Assembly (NCBI RefSeq): GCF_004917075.1
Contig: NZ_SSYB01000001.1
Coordinates: forward strand, 248,001 to 312,000
Length of the DNA: 64,000 nucleotides
Source: Geomonas edaphica
Lineage (GTDB): Bacteria; Desulfobacterota; Desulfuromonadia; Geobacterales; Geobacteraceae
Reading direction: 5' to 3'
The first letter of the stretch is position 1. Each line of letters starts with the position of its first letter. Shown here one piece after another: positions 25,012 through 35,800 of this stretch. The position numbers were made by a program, and so were the translations under genes. The notes beneath the pieces were generated by a model that did no database searches, was not told the DNA's origin, and saw nothing but the letters and a program-made list of their open reading frames with translations.

Positions 25012-28000
25012 TTAAAGCTCCTTCCTCGCTGCCCCGAAACACCCTTTGCGGGTTATCGCGGCGAGCTGCACGGGGCCATTGGGGCGCTGCACCTGCGCTT
25101 CTACCTGCTCCCCTTCGTAGAAGGGCTCGCTGCTGTTCGCAAGCGGCAGGTCCCACACCCAGGCGGCTACTTCCTCTCTTGGCAGGTTCCCTACCTTTCC
25201 CGCGAGCCGCAAACCGTTCTCCGCCGCGCGCTCCACATTCATGTCCAGTTCCGGTTGCGGCCCTTCGCAGAGCTTATGGTAGTCGGTGTGCGTGCACTGG
25301 TTGCGCTCGCTGCAGTCGAAGGAGGGAACCCTGGTCTCCTTGTTGTTCAGGCGTTGGTTGATGAAGACGGCGCCGTCGAAGGGCGCGCCGGTCGCCGCCG
25401 GCTCGTTCGTGTAGCGGATCACCATCGAGAAGGCCGGGTTCGGCCTGGCGAAGCTGTAACGGAACTCGAGGTTGAAGTTGTCGCAGACAAAGTACTCGAT
25501 AAAGAGCACGGCGAAGGGAAGGGCGTCGTCGGGCTGGAAGCTGAAGACCAGACGTCCCGGCGCGGCGCCAGCCTGCTCGACCAGGGCCTGGTTAACCACC
25601 TCGTTCAACGCCTTCACGTAGCTCCCGACGGCATCGTTGAAGTTCTCGTTCAAATGGCCCGCATCGGGTATGGGGAGCCCGTCGGCGCGCAGCGTTATGT
25701 CCCGGCCGTTGAACCGCAGCCGCACTTCCCGCTCCTGGCGATAGCTCTCGTAGCGCGCGTCCTGGAAGGGGGGCTGAATCCAGAGCCGGTAGGCACAGCG
25801 CCGCGACTGGCCGCTGCAAGGAAGGTCGCAGGCCTGTTCGCAGTTGTGCTGCACCTGGAGCGAGGCGGTGCAGTTGTTGTGGTCGACGACGGTAACAGAG
25901 AAGCTGCTTCCGCTTGGGATGGAATCGGTGTTGAAGAAATTCCCGGTGACCGGCTTGTCGTTCGCCGTGAAGGGGGGCGTTCCTCCTTCGATGCGGATGA
26001 AGGAGCGATAGCTCTCGGTCCCCTCGCAACTGAAATCGGTCTCCCGCAGCACGAGGGGCGGCGGCACCACTATGGTTTGCGGCGCGGTGGCGGTCCCGGC
26101 TGCGTCGTGCACGATGATGCTGTGCCCGCCGACGTTCAGCTTCAACGCCAGGTTTGCCGGAGCGGGCTGAGCGGTGTCGACCTGCACGTTGTACGGCGCG
26201 GTCCCGCCGGTCACTTTCACCTCGACCGGCGCCTGGTTGTCCGGGCCGGTACAGCCGACCGTGGCGCTGAAGGCGAGCGGCTGGGTGCAGGTGTGCCTGA
26301 GGGTGGCCGAGGCGCTGCAGTTGCGTGCATCGGTGATGACGATCTCGACGTCGGTGTCGCCGGGGAGGTTGCCGCTGGAATAAACCGTCCCGTTGACCGA
26401 GCCGCGGTTCGGCGTGTAAGGGGGGGTGCCGCCCTTTATGTCCAGGACGGCGACGTAAGTTCCGGTGTCGCCGATGCAGTCGAAACGCGGCTCCCCGAGG
26501 ACGAGTTGTGCCGGGATCGATACCGTCTGCGGCGCGGAGACCGTTGCCTCCTGGTCGCGTATCGAGATGATGTGGGTTCCAGCGGAGAGGGCAAGCACAC
26601 CGTTCAGCGGCGTGAAGTCCTGTTGGTCCACCTTCACGCTGTAGGGCGCCGTTCCCCCTTCGGGGGTGATGGTCACCTCGGCCTGGTTGTTGGCGTTGGT
26701 ACAGCCGGTCTGCACGGTGAAGCTTAGCGGCGGCGTGGGAAGCACGAACTGTACGGGTGCGCAGTCCGAGCAGCAGAGATAAGGGAGGTAGAAGTCGGCG
26801 ATAACTGCGCCGTCCTCCAGCTCCCGTACCGTCTGTTCGATGATGTCTTCGGCGCCGGTCCGCGGCGGGCGCGTCACACCAAGGTCTGGCACGCGTCCCG
26901 TGAAAGCCCCCAGCACGAGCCGTACGTCAGGGTCCGCTGCGAGCTCGGGCTTGCTTGCCATCCGGGTGAAGGCGTCCATCATGGCGGCGGGCTCCACGTC
27001 GGCGCAGATGGTGGCCGTTCCCGAAGGTGCTGCCGGTCCCGTCCTGCCGGTTACGCCCTCGGGTGCCACGCGTCCGTCGAAGCGGAAGCGGTCCCTGAGG
27101 CCGCCGAGGTCGATCCCGCCTCCGGGCTGGAGCACCCTCGCCGGTTCTTCGTGATAGACGACGATGAAGGTGCCACCTAACGGAACCCCGGCTTTATGTT
27201 GGATGCCGGGGTGATCGCGCAGGAAAGTTCCGAGGTAGAGCCTCTGCTTCACCTCCCTCAGCCGGTCCTGGAACTCTCCCTCCAGCGCCTTCACCACGTC
27301 CAGGCGGCAGTGGTACAGGATCGCCTCGAGCCGGTCGTCGAGCTCCTCCCAGCGGAGCAGGTTGATGGTTCCTTCGATGGCTCCGGCCGCGTCCTCCCGT
27401 TCCTTCTCCACTGCCTCGGTCACCCGCAAAAGATCCTGGTAACGCTTTTCGAAGGACGTGTAGTCAAGCTCGGCGAGCGTCGCCGCGTACTGCTCGAAAA
27501 GCTTCGCCACGCAGGCGATGACGTAGAAGATGATCAGGTTCGACTGTCCCGCGTTCTGGCTGTTCAGGAAGTTTATGATGACGTTCGGATCGATCTCTGG
27601 GACGGCCCCGCCAGGCTGGTTCGCCAGGAAGTCCTCGAAGAGCCGTCCCAGCGTCTGGGGCTGTACCAGGAAATCGGGGGCGCAGTTGGCGAGCACGGCG
27701 AGCTGTGGCTTGACCGGGGTGGTGACAGGCGAGCGGGTCTCGAAGGGAAGCGCGTAAAAGTAGCGCAGCTCCGCGCAGAGAAAGCAGGTCGATTCCGCCT
27801 TCACGCTCTCGTAGAGCGTCTCGAGGTCCTGGAAACGGCAACCCTGTTTGGAGAGATCGACGGTCACCTTCTCGTCGAAGGCGCCGGTGCGCAGCGCGAT
27901 CACCTCGATGGGGAGGCGGTAGCGCGACTTGAGCGTCAGGAGCGTCGTCATCACGCGCTGGTAGTTCTTGCCGAGGTGCCCCTCGACGCGCAGGAAGTTG

Positions 28001-29424
28001 TACGGCTCCAGGTCGTAACGCAGCGCCTGGGTCACGAAGGTAGGGGCAGGTGGCTGGTAGGAGTCGGAACGGTAGCCGAGATTCTGGTTGGCGCGGTTAC
28101 GCCGTGTCTTCTCGGGGTCCCAGAGGCGGTACAGCGGCGGGGTCCCGGTGAAGAGGTAGTAATAGGGGATCGCCTTCCCTGAAAGAGGGGCTTCCCCGAG
28201 CCTGCTCGGGGTGATCCTGATCGTGCTGTCGGTCGAGGGGAGGCGCGAAAAGCCGGCAAGCGGCAGCGGCGGAGCATCTGTGAAGCGCGTCGTCATCTCC
28301 ACGAGGCGCTCGAAGAGCCGCTCTAGCTCGACGATACGATCCTCGCCGCCGGAGAGCGCCGGGGAAGGCCAGAACGGGGTCCGGTACAGCTCCGGTGTGC
28401 TCACCTGGATAGGGAAGAGGACACCTAGCATCAGGTGGCGCGGGAAGAGCCCTTCCGGTGGGCAGCAGACCGCGAAAAGTTCGGCGCCCGCATGGGAGAG
28501 CTCGCACAGCCCCTTCGAGATGTCGTCGAAGAAATCGTAGTAGTACTGAAGGAACCTGACCTGTGCCGTGGAGCCTGGCGTGTTGTCCAGGGACCCGAAG
28601 CGGCCGGTGAACTCGGCGAAGGGGTTGTCCGGGTACTTCTGCTGCACCAGCGGCTTGAACGCGTCGTAAGCGGCGGTGAGCGCCGTCGCCGTCTGCTGCA
28701 CGAGTTTTTCTCCCGTGAATGCAGCCTGGAAAGCGGCGTACACGTCCTGCGAGGTGGCGGGGGCCGTGTTCGGCACGTCTATCCTTGGCAGGTGCACTTC
28801 CGGGATGTTCAGCCGCTCCAAGAGTGTTTGGGCGAGATCGGTGACGGTGCCGTTCCCCTCCAGGGCGTTCGCCCGCGCGATGATCTCCTTCAGGTCGTTA
28901 ATGCCGATAAGGAGGCGCCGCACCGTTACCGTGATCTCGCTTCCCCTGTCGTCGCAGTTGTTCATGCTGCAGTTACGCAGCCCCTCCTTTTTCAGCTCCA
29001 GGAAAAGGAGCACCGCCTTGTCGTTAAGAAAGCCTTCCGGGGTTGTGATGGGGGCCGTGTCCGGCTCGCCGGCTGGAAAGAGCTCCCATATGGGATAGGG
29101 GGCGTCCCCCTTCATGAAGAGAGTGTAGGGGATATCGCTGGGAGGGAGGTACTGCCGGTAGCTGACGAGGAACGCGTCCTCAGGCTCCACGATCAGGTAC
29201 CCCTGTGAGGTGACGCCGCACCCCCGGGTGACCGTTATGGCGAGGCCTCCGTCGACGTTCTGGGAGAGGGCGATCTCCAGCCCACAGACGATGCCGATGC
29301 CGATCAGGTTTGCGCGGGTGAGCCGCTCCTGCTCGTCCAGGTAGTCAAAAACCTGGTTCAGGTGTGAGAAGGAGAGCACCTGGTTCGCCTCGAAGACGGG
29401 GAAGTTATCTTGTGAAGGTTTCAT
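25012..29424 (-). CDS. Giant eCIS-operon protein with tandem Ig/SprB-like modules (candidate fibre)
   Basis: A 1470-residue protein without a signal peptide. The first ~60 residues (FSHLNQVFDYLDEQERLTRANLIGIGIVCG region) look like a conserved N-terminal docking segment. A long helical and mixed region follows to about residue 880. Residues about 904-1193 are two tandem units of ~145 residues, each with GGTAPY and GGTPP[YF]T motifs and paired cysteines, resembling SprB/PKD-type Ig-like adhesin modules. The C-terminus is Cys-rich. It lies between the second baseplate J-like gene and the tape measure, the region where afp13 fibre genes occur in related loci. A target-binding or outer-shell role is inferred from that position and the adhesin-like repeats; a baseplate scaffold is the alternative. 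Confidence 0.7.
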   Translation of the reverse strand: MKPSQDNFPVFEANQVLSFSHLNQVFDYLDEQERLTRANLIGIGIVCGLEIALSQNVDGGLAITVTRGCGVTSQGYLIVEPEDAFLVSYRQYLPPSDIPYTLFMKGDAPYPIWELFPAGEPDTAPITTPEGFLNDKAVLLFLELKKEGLRNCSMNNCDDRGSEITVTVRRLLIGINDLKEIIARANALEGNGTVTDLAQTLLERLNIPEVHLPRIDVPNTAPATSQDVYAAFQAAFTGEKLVQQTATALTAAYDAFKPLVQQKYPDNPFAEFTGRFGSLDNTPGSTAQVRFLQYYYDFFDDISKGLCELSHAGAELFAVCCPPEGLFPRHLMLGVLFPIQVSTPELYRTPFWPSPALSGGEDRIVELERLFERLVEMTTRFTDAPPLPLAGFSRLPSTDSTIRITPSRLGEAPLSGKAIPYYYLFTGTPPLYRLWDPEKTRRNRANQNLGYRSDSYQPPAPTFVTQALRYDLEPYNFLRVEGHLGKNYQRVMTTLLTLKSRYRLPIEVIALRTGAFDEKVTVDLSKQGCRFQDLETLYESVKAESTCFLCAELRYFYALPFETRSPVTTPVKPQLAVLANCAPDFLVQPQTLGRLFEDFLANQPGGAVPEIDPNVIINFLNSQNAGQSNLIIFYVIACVAKLFEQYAATLAELDYTSFEKRYQDLLRVTEAVEKEREDAAGAIEGTINLLRWEELDDRLEAILYHCRLDVVKALEGEFQDRLREVKQRLYLGTFLRDHPGIQHKAGVPLGGTFIVVYHEEPARVLQPGGGIDLGGLRDRFRFDGRVAPEGVTGRTGPAAPSGTATICADVEPAAMMDAFTRMASKPELAADPDVRLVLGAFTGRVPDLGVTRPPRTGAEDIIEQTVRELEDGAVIADFYLPYLCCSDCAPVQFVLPTPPLSFTVQTGCTNANNQAEVTITPEGGTAPYSVKVDQQDFTPLNGVLALSAGTHIISIRDQEATVSAPQTVSIPAQLVLGEPRFDCIGDTGTYVAVLDIKGGTPPYTPNRGSVNGTVYSSGNLPGDTDVEIVITDARNCSASATLRHTCTQPLAFSATVGCTGPDNQAPVEVKVTGGTAPYNVQVDTAQPAPANLALKLNVGGHSIIVHDAAGTATAPQTIVVPPPLVLRETDFSCEGTESYRSFIRIEGGTPPFTANDKPVTGNFFNTDSIPSGSSFSVTVVDHNNCTASLQVQHNCEQACDLPCSGQSRRCAYRLWIQPPFQDARYESYRQEREVRLRFNGRDITLRADGLPIPDAGHLNENFNDAVGSYVKALNEVVNQALVEQAGAAPGRLVFSFQPDDALPFAVLFIEYFVCDNFNLEFRYSFARPNPAFSMVIRYTNEPAATGAPFDGAVFINQRLNNKETRVPSFDCSERNQCTHTDYHKLCEGPQPELDMNVERAAENGLRLAGKVGNLPREEVAAWVWDLPLANSSEPFYEGEQVEAQVQRPNGPVQLAAITRKGCFGAARKEL

Positions 29425-29439
29425 CGCGGAGCACCTCGA

Positions 29440-32400
29440 TCAGTTTCCTAGAGCCGTTGTACCCAGACGTACCGGGTTTTTGTCGTTGCCCTCGTCGCAG
29501 TCGTGCAGCGTCGCGGGGGGATAGCTGTTGCTCAATGCGCCCAGCAGGTCGAGCACCACGCGCAGAAGGTAGGAGACCTCGCGGTAGGCGTGGTACCTCT
29601 CCTCGAGCAGGGCGCGTATCCTTTCCGTCGTCCCCGCCTGGAACGAAACGCCCGGGCACGCCTGCCCGAGATCGATGGGGAAGGTTGGGAGCTGTGCATC
29701 GGGCGTGAAACTCCCGGAGCGGAAGAGGCCGTCCATCCATTGGTAGAACTCCATCCCGAAGCCGGTCAGGATGCCCCGGGCGCAGTGGCAAAGGTTGGCG
29801 CCGCTTCGATTCACCGTCTCGCCCGGTGACAGGAGGTTCCGCGTGAGGACAGCCTCCACCCTTTCTTCCAGGCGCTCCTCGGTCCAGTCGAAGCCGGCGT
29901 TGGCCGCGAGCCAGTCGCACCAAGCCGCCTGGAAACGCTCGTACTGCAGCCCGTAAAGGGCGATTTGCCCGAAGTGTTCAACTTCCTCTGCCAAAACCTG
30001 GGTCCACAGCTCGAAAAGAAGCGCCACGCCGCAGGCGATCTCCTCAGGCTTGACCTTGTCGCCGAACGTGAGTTCCAGTTCCATCTTCAGGGCGTCCGCG
30101 TGGAAGTGCTTCTTCGCGTTCTCCTGGTACCAGAGCAGGAACACCTGGGCGAACTCCTTGTGAATGGCGATGGCGCAGGCGCAGGCCTCCTCCTCGCCGG
30201 GCGAAAGACCGTCAGCCTTGCGCCCCTCGCGCTCCAAAAGTGCCGCGAGCCGCCCGAGCACCGGATCGCACGGGTCCTCGACGTAGCCGTCGTTTCCCAC
30301 CCAGCAGATCTTGGCGACGAGGTGCGATGGGACCTCATCGCGGATCACCCGGTCCGCGTAGCCGCGCATCTCAAGATCGGCATGGAAGGGATCAAGCCAG
30401 CCGGGCATGACGAAGGTGAGCCGGAAGGAGTAGGGATCTTCGGCGCCGCAGGTGTTGCAGGCCCCGTCGGTGCAGGCGGGGTAGAGGGCGTCCCCAGGGA
30501 ACTTCGGGCGGAGCAGCAGGTGCTCCACCACGATCATCCGCTTGTCGAGTTCCGGGTAGCCTAGAAGCAGGGAGATGCGACGCCTGATGCCCGGCTGGTT
30601 GTCCGCGCCGCACGGGTCGTGCCGGTAATCGAAGGCCCTGGCGCGGTCGTGGCTGATCCGCGGGTAGTCCGAAAGGAAGGCGATCTTGTCCTTTATCAAC
30701 TGGTCCAGGGCGATGTCCTGCCCGAGGACCTTCGCGAGCAGCAGGCCGTATGCGCTGAAGTCTTCGCCGAAGCGGGCGAGCAGGTGGTCCAGGAACCGGT
30801 TGCGCCGCTCCCTGAATTCCTCCGGCGTCTCCAGCATCGCATCCAGCAGCGTCTTGCTGAGGCCGGTCACGAGCTCTGAGTAACCCTGGATCACGGCATC
30901 GGAAAGCTCGGCGGCGAAGTAGGTCCGGCTCACCGCGGTGTCGAGGGAGAAGAGATCGGCGGTGTGGGCGAGCTGTGTGAAGGCGTCGGCGAGGATCTGC
31001 TCGAACACCATCAGGTAGGCCTTCATCTGGCGCGACTGCGCCCTGCGCCGGGCCGAGGCCGTGGTGGGGAGCTGGTCTGGACCGACGCCGTAGGTGAGCG
31101 GGAAGCTGTACTGCACCGGGAAGTACCGGTCCGGGTTCCGGTATTTCCCGGTCGGGATCGGGAGGTCGTTCATCGCACCGCGGATTGCTGAGCGCTCCGC
31201 CTCGCCGCGCAGGCGCGTGAGCGTGTCCAGCGCCTCGTCCATCCTCGGGAGGAAGGGAAGCCCGTTCTTGTAAAAGAGAAAGCGAGATGCGTTTCTGTAC
31301 AACCTCGGCTGGTGCTGCGGCAACAGGTAGAGGAGCCAGGAGGCGCTCGCCTTGTTCGGGTCGAAGATCGGTTTGCCGTCGCTGCCGAAGATCGGGTCGT
31401 AGGCGCCACGGACCGGGTTCCCCTCTGCGTCGTACTTGGTGAGCTGCAACTGGTTCACGGCGACTACCCCATCGATGTCCATGAGCCGGTTGATGAGGTC
31501 GGAGACGCAGAGTGCGCTCTTAAGCGAAGCCGCCTCTAGGTCCTCGTCGCTCAAGAAGCCGCTCGCGAGCTCCGGGCCGTTGAAGATATCTTCCACCGGC
31601 ACTCCCCGGTCCAGGAGTTCCTGGAGGGTGTAGAAGGGGATGGGCGGGTTGAAGTAGCGCTCGATCTCGAACCAAATGCGCGCCTGGACCAGTTCGATGT
31701 CGGCGTCCGGCGTCACCTCGACATCGGCGCAGGCCGCCACCTCCTCGATGCCGATGACGCCTACCCGGCAGAAGTCCTCGTCCAGGTTGCGGTGCGTGAT
31801 CAGCTCTTCCCGGGCTAGATCGATGGCGGAGGCCTTAAGCGTTTCCTTGCGCCGGTACCGCTGGATCAGTCCATTAGAGGTCTTGTCCTCAAGTATCGCT
31901 TTCAGTGCCGCGACCGTGGCGGCGTCCCGCACGGCACTCACCCCGAGCAGGCGGAGCGCCGCATCCTGCAACACGATCTTCGCCCCGGAAGGAAGGATCT
32001 CGACCTCGAAGGTCGCGTAGAAGATGGTGCGCCAGTGGCGCCTCAGGTACTCGTCGCGTCCCTGCTCGTCGAGATGCGGGTCGCTCAGCAGATCGTAGTT
32101 CCTGGTCGCCCCGAAGCGGAGCAGCTTGAGGTTGACGGAGGCGCCGCTTTTCCCGTCGAAGGCGTCGTCGCTGTCCAAGAAGAGCTCCCACTGATCCCGG
32201 TCGGCAAGCGACACCTCCGGGAAACGGAGCTCTAGCACGACCGGGGCGCTTGCCGCCGCTCCGCTCAGCACCGCGGTTGCCTCGATCTTCCTGTCGTTCA
32301 GATCCCCGGCGTCCAGATCCTCCTCCAGTTCCAGGAGCGCCTCGTACAGCCCAAGCGGCCAGACTTGAACCGCGTGATGTCGACCCGCACCACCCCGAGC

Positions 32401-32880
32401 GATAATGCCGCGCCCTCCGGGCTCGGGCGGAAGGTAGGAGAGGGTAAGTCCATCCTCCTCGTCGCACCAGGCCCAGTAACTCGTGTCGCACGCGCACTCC
32501 TTGCAGATGATCCAGGCGTTGCGCACCGGCTCCAGGTCGATCAACAGTCGGCGGAAGTCCTTTTCCGTCCACGGGTTGGCGGTGAGGATGTTGCGCGCCG
32601 TGAAAAAGGGTTGGTTCGGAAAGGGGTGCGCTGGGTCGCCGGACGGGACGGTGGGTGCCAGGATGTCCTTTATGTCCCAGCCGGTGCGGTAGCCGAGGTC
32701 GGTGAGGGCGTAGCAGAGGGCCTCGTGGATGGCGATGCCGGAATCGCTCTCGTTGTAGTCGGTCCAGACGGCGCTCGCCATCTGCTCGATGAAGGCGATC
32801 CCCTCACGGCGCAGGCGGAAAAAATCCTGGACGGGGGGAAGCTGCGGCTGTTTCGCTATGGTGGCGGAGAGTCGGCTCAT
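29440..32880 (-). CDS. Baseplate J-like protein 2 (Afp12-like)
   Basis: A 1146-residue structural protein. The N-terminal DYNESDSGIAIHEALCYALTDLGYRTGW segment corresponds to the D-x-G-x-x-x-x-E...L-x-Y-R hallmark of phage and CIS baseplate wedge J/gp6-type proteins. Later parts are long and divergent, with several cysteine pairs (for example ACTDGACNTCGAEDP), and I recognise no enzyme motif. The start at 32880 is chosen because its ATG overlaps the upstream stop (ATGA); an in-frame ATG 15 bases upstream is less likely. It follows the other J-like gene directly, as afp12 follows afp11. It is larger than usual for this position, so extra inserted domains are probable. Confidence 0.75.
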   Translation of the reverse strand: MSRLSATIAKQPQLPPVQDFFRLRREGIAFIEQMASAVWTDYNESDSGIAIHEALCYALTDLGYRTGWDIKDILAPTVPSGDPAHPFPNQPFFTARNILTANPWTEKDFRRLLIDLEPVRNAWIICKECACDTSYWAWCDEEDGLTLSYLPPEPGGRGIIARGGAGRHHAVQVWPLGLYEALLELEEDLDAGDLNDRKIEATAVLSGAAASAPVVLELRFPEVSLADRDQWELFLDSDDAFDGKSGASVNLKLLRFGATRNYDLLSDPHLDEQGRDEYLRRHWRTIFYATFEVEILPSGAKIVLQDAALRLLGVSAVRDAATVAALKAILEDKTSNGLIQRYRRKETLKASAIDLAREELITHRNLDEDFCRVGVIGIEEVAACADVEVTPDADIELVQARIWFEIERYFNPPIPFYTLQELLDRGVPVEDIFNGPELASGFLSDEDLEAASLKSALCVSDLINRLMDIDGVVAVNQLQLTKYDAEGNPVRGAYDPIFGSDGKPIFDPNKASASWLLYLLPQHQPRLYRNASRFLFYKNGLPFLPRMDEALDTLTRLRGEAERSAIRGAMNDLPIPTGKYRNPDRYFPVQYSFPLTYGVGPDQLPTTASARRRAQSRQMKAYLMVFEQILADAFTQLAHTADLFSLDTAVSRTYFAAELSDAVIQGYSELVTGLSKTLLDAMLETPEEFRERRNRFLDHLLARFGEDFSAYGLLLAKVLGQDIALDQLIKDKIAFLSDYPRISHDRARAFDYRHDPCGADNQPGIRRRISLLLGYPELDKRMIVVEHLLLRPKFPGDALYPACTDGACNTCGAEDPYSFRLTFVMPGWLDPFHADLEMRGYADRVIRDEVPSHLVAKICWVGNDGYVEDPCDPVLGRLAALLEREGRKADGLSPGEEEACACAIAIHKEFAQVFLLWYQENAKKHFHADALKMELELTFGDKVKPEEIACGVALLFELWTQVLAEEVEHFGQIALYGLQYERFQAAWCDWLAANAGFDWTEERLEERVEAVLTRNLLSPGETVNRSGANLCHCARGILTGFGMEFYQWMDGLFRSGSFTPDAQLPTFPIDLGQACPGVSFQAGTTERIRALLEERYHAYREVSYLLRVVLDLLGALSNSYPPATLHDCDEGNDKNPVRLGTTALGN

Positions 32881-35800
32881 ACCGCGCACCTGCACACCTC
32901 GGCGGGGACGGACACCCCGGCGGGATCGATGAAGGCGACGGTGTGCTTTCTGGCTGAGACGAGGACCGATACCGCCTTGGAACCGGCCGCCTCGTTCACC
33001 TCCACCGTCCTTCGCAGGTCATGTTCGTCTTGGTAGGTGTGGAAGAGGCGGAAATCTGTGACGCAGTCTACGTACGTTAGATCCTCCAGGAAGTTAATCA
33101 GAACCGACTTGCGCACCACACCTCCGAAGGTGGGACTCCCGCCGCCGGGGAACGCCCACGGGGAAAGAAACCGGGTGATCGCCTCCGAGATCTTCTGCCC
33201 GTAAAAGGACTGGTCGAGGCCTGGGTGCAGGCGCACCTTGCAGTCGACGCGCACCTCCTCAAACTGCGGGTTCTTGACGTGGAGCTTGACGAAACAGGAG
33301 GTGCGCGCTTCAACAAAACCGGCGATCTCTTCTAAGAGCCCAAGGCTCGTGTAGGGACGCAGGGGATCGCGCAGGTGCGTGAAGCGCTGGTTAGGTATGG
33401 CGACCACGGTGACGTGTCCCGGCGCCAGTTCCCGGTAGATCCCGGTGCCGCTTGCGTCCGGCTCGTACTGGGTGTGGTTCAGGCATTTGACCCGGTAGAC
33501 CTGAGGGAACGCTTCAAGGATCAGGTGCTCGTAGTCCCACTGCGCGATGGCGCGGTCCTTGTGCCTGAGCCTCTCCGAAATGCGCGTGTAGAAGTCCCCG
33601 GGGGACTCCTTGCCGCGTCCTCCGAACCCGGGGAAGGGCTGGGTGATCCCCTTCACGGCGGCGTCCGGCTGGTCTAGCTTCGAGATGGTCCCGGCGGGGA
33701 GGGGCGTCGCCGGAAAGGCTGGGTCGTTGCCGCGGTCTGCGAAGGTCGCCCTGAGCGCCTGCGCCGCAACCATGATCAGGCGGCAGACCGAGTCCGCGTT
33801 TTCCGCCACCGCCGCGCGCAGCCAGTGCATCCCGGCGGGGAGCACGCTGTTGTCTGCCGACGCCTCGCGCGGTACGGCAAAGGTGACGATGCCCGAGTCG
33901 ATCAGTTCGGCTGTGCGGTCGTCCACCCCGTCCTTTGCGAAAGGCACCCACTCGTTTTGCCTAAGGTAACTCCACTCGATGTGCGGCTTTGGTTTCACCG
34001 AGAGGGGATCGGCGCTGCCGTCCACCACCTGGAAGAGGAGGGCGAGATTACGGGGTGGTAGCAGATCGCTGATGCCGATGTAGAACTCAGCCTCGTGCTT
34101 CACCTTTTGCCCCTGCGGAAGCTTTTGGTCGTCCCGGTTTTGATGCTTGAACTGGGGCAAAAGGTAAATGGCTGCGTCCGCCGATGGGACGCTCGCCTTG
34201 AGGTAAGGGTGCTGCTCGGCGGTGCCGAAAGGGGCCAGGTTGAAGAAGCGTGCCGGGCGCCCGGCGAACAGGTCCAGGTCCGCCTTGTCGAGGGGGATGG
34301 TCTGTGTCGCCGCGTAATCGAGGGTGAGTTCGGTGACGAATGGTCCCGTCGGCGGCATGGGCCTCGTGCCGTCGTTGTTCGGGTCGGCGTCGGTCACCCG
34401 CTTGATGTAGTCGATAAGCGCCTGCTCGTAGCTCGCCTGCCCGAAATCGTCGTCGAGCCTCAGGCGGACGAAGCCGTTTCTAGAACCGGTTGTGAATTGC
34501 TCGTCCTCGGTCGGATCGGGTGCATCCAGGTAGGGGGGAGCGTCTGAGGATTGCGGGTTCCCAAGCAGGGTGAAGCTCGAGTCCGTCACCGAGGTCTGCA
34601 CCGTGGTCAGATACGGGTGCCAGCGCCCCCCCTGGAGGTATTCGGTCACCGCGTTGACCGTCTTGCCGCCGTAGGGTGCAGGCGTACCCTGCCAGGTGAG
34701 GTGCAGCGTGGCGCTGGTCAGCTTCTTCTGGAAAAGCTCCTTCGAGCCGATGATAAAGGCGCTGTTCGCCAACGGCGAAGGTCCGAAGGGCTGGAAGGGC
34801 TTCGAGGCGTCCACCGGACCGAAGTCGTTTGCGAGCGCTGCTCCCTTCAGATCCTGCACCTCGACGGTCAGCTCCAAGCCGGTGATGGTCACGTCCTCGA
34901 GGTTTTCGTACCTGAACCTCGCGTCGTCGCGGTGCCTGAGTCTGACCATGAGGACCGGGAGAGATGTGTCGAAGTTGTAGCCGTGCGTTTCCGGGAGGTA
35001 CGGAATGACCGCGGGATCGGCGCCGGTGAGCGCGACCACCACCCTGAGCCCCCCAGTCACCTGGCTGAAGGAGAGGGGGGACTTGTCGAGCCATCCCTTT
35101 TTCGTGGTGAAGGAGCAGATGACGTCGGCCGTGAAGTCCCCGGAAACCGGTGTCGGCTGCTGAAAGGTCACCGTGATGGTGCGGCTTCCCTGGGCCAGGA
35201 AGAGGTAGTGCGAGGCGACGGCGAAACCTGTTTCGGCGCGGGACATGTCGATAACGGCAAGCGAGCCATCCTGGTAGCGCTTGTTGTGGAATGGGTGCCA
35301 GGACTTGTCCTCGCTGGTGAGCTCCGCTCCCTTGCCGTCGGCGGAGTTTGCGACCGGTGAGGCAAAGAGACGCCCCTGATCCACGCCGCTGGGGCTCAGG
35401 AGTCCCACCTTTTCCGAGCCGTGACGGTACACGGTCTTAAGCTCGGTCACCTTGGCCTGGTTCGCCACGAAATCGGCATCGTTTGCGTAGAAGGCGTCCT
35501 TTCCCTGGGCATCCTTCCCCGCCTTGAATAGTTCACCCTCCGGGAAAAGCCGATCTTCCACCTGGCGTGCAAGCTCAGCCAGGAGGTGCACCTGTCCCGG
35601 GCGGGCCGGCTTCTCCTTCAGGCGCAGGATTTCCCGGTAATAGAAGTCGAGATGGCGCGCGGTGAGCGTATTTGCCGCATCGCGTGCGTAGGCGAAGAGG
35701 CGCAGAAAGGCGAGAAACAGCGCGTAATGGGGCTGGTGGTCGTCACGGTCGGTCAGGGTTTTCTCCAGCGCCTGTTTACCCTCGTTCGCCACCCTCGCGT

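Noticed and set aside
27196-28182. + strand open frame of 328 codons
   Set aside because: Antisense shadow inside the 1470-residue eCIS gene.
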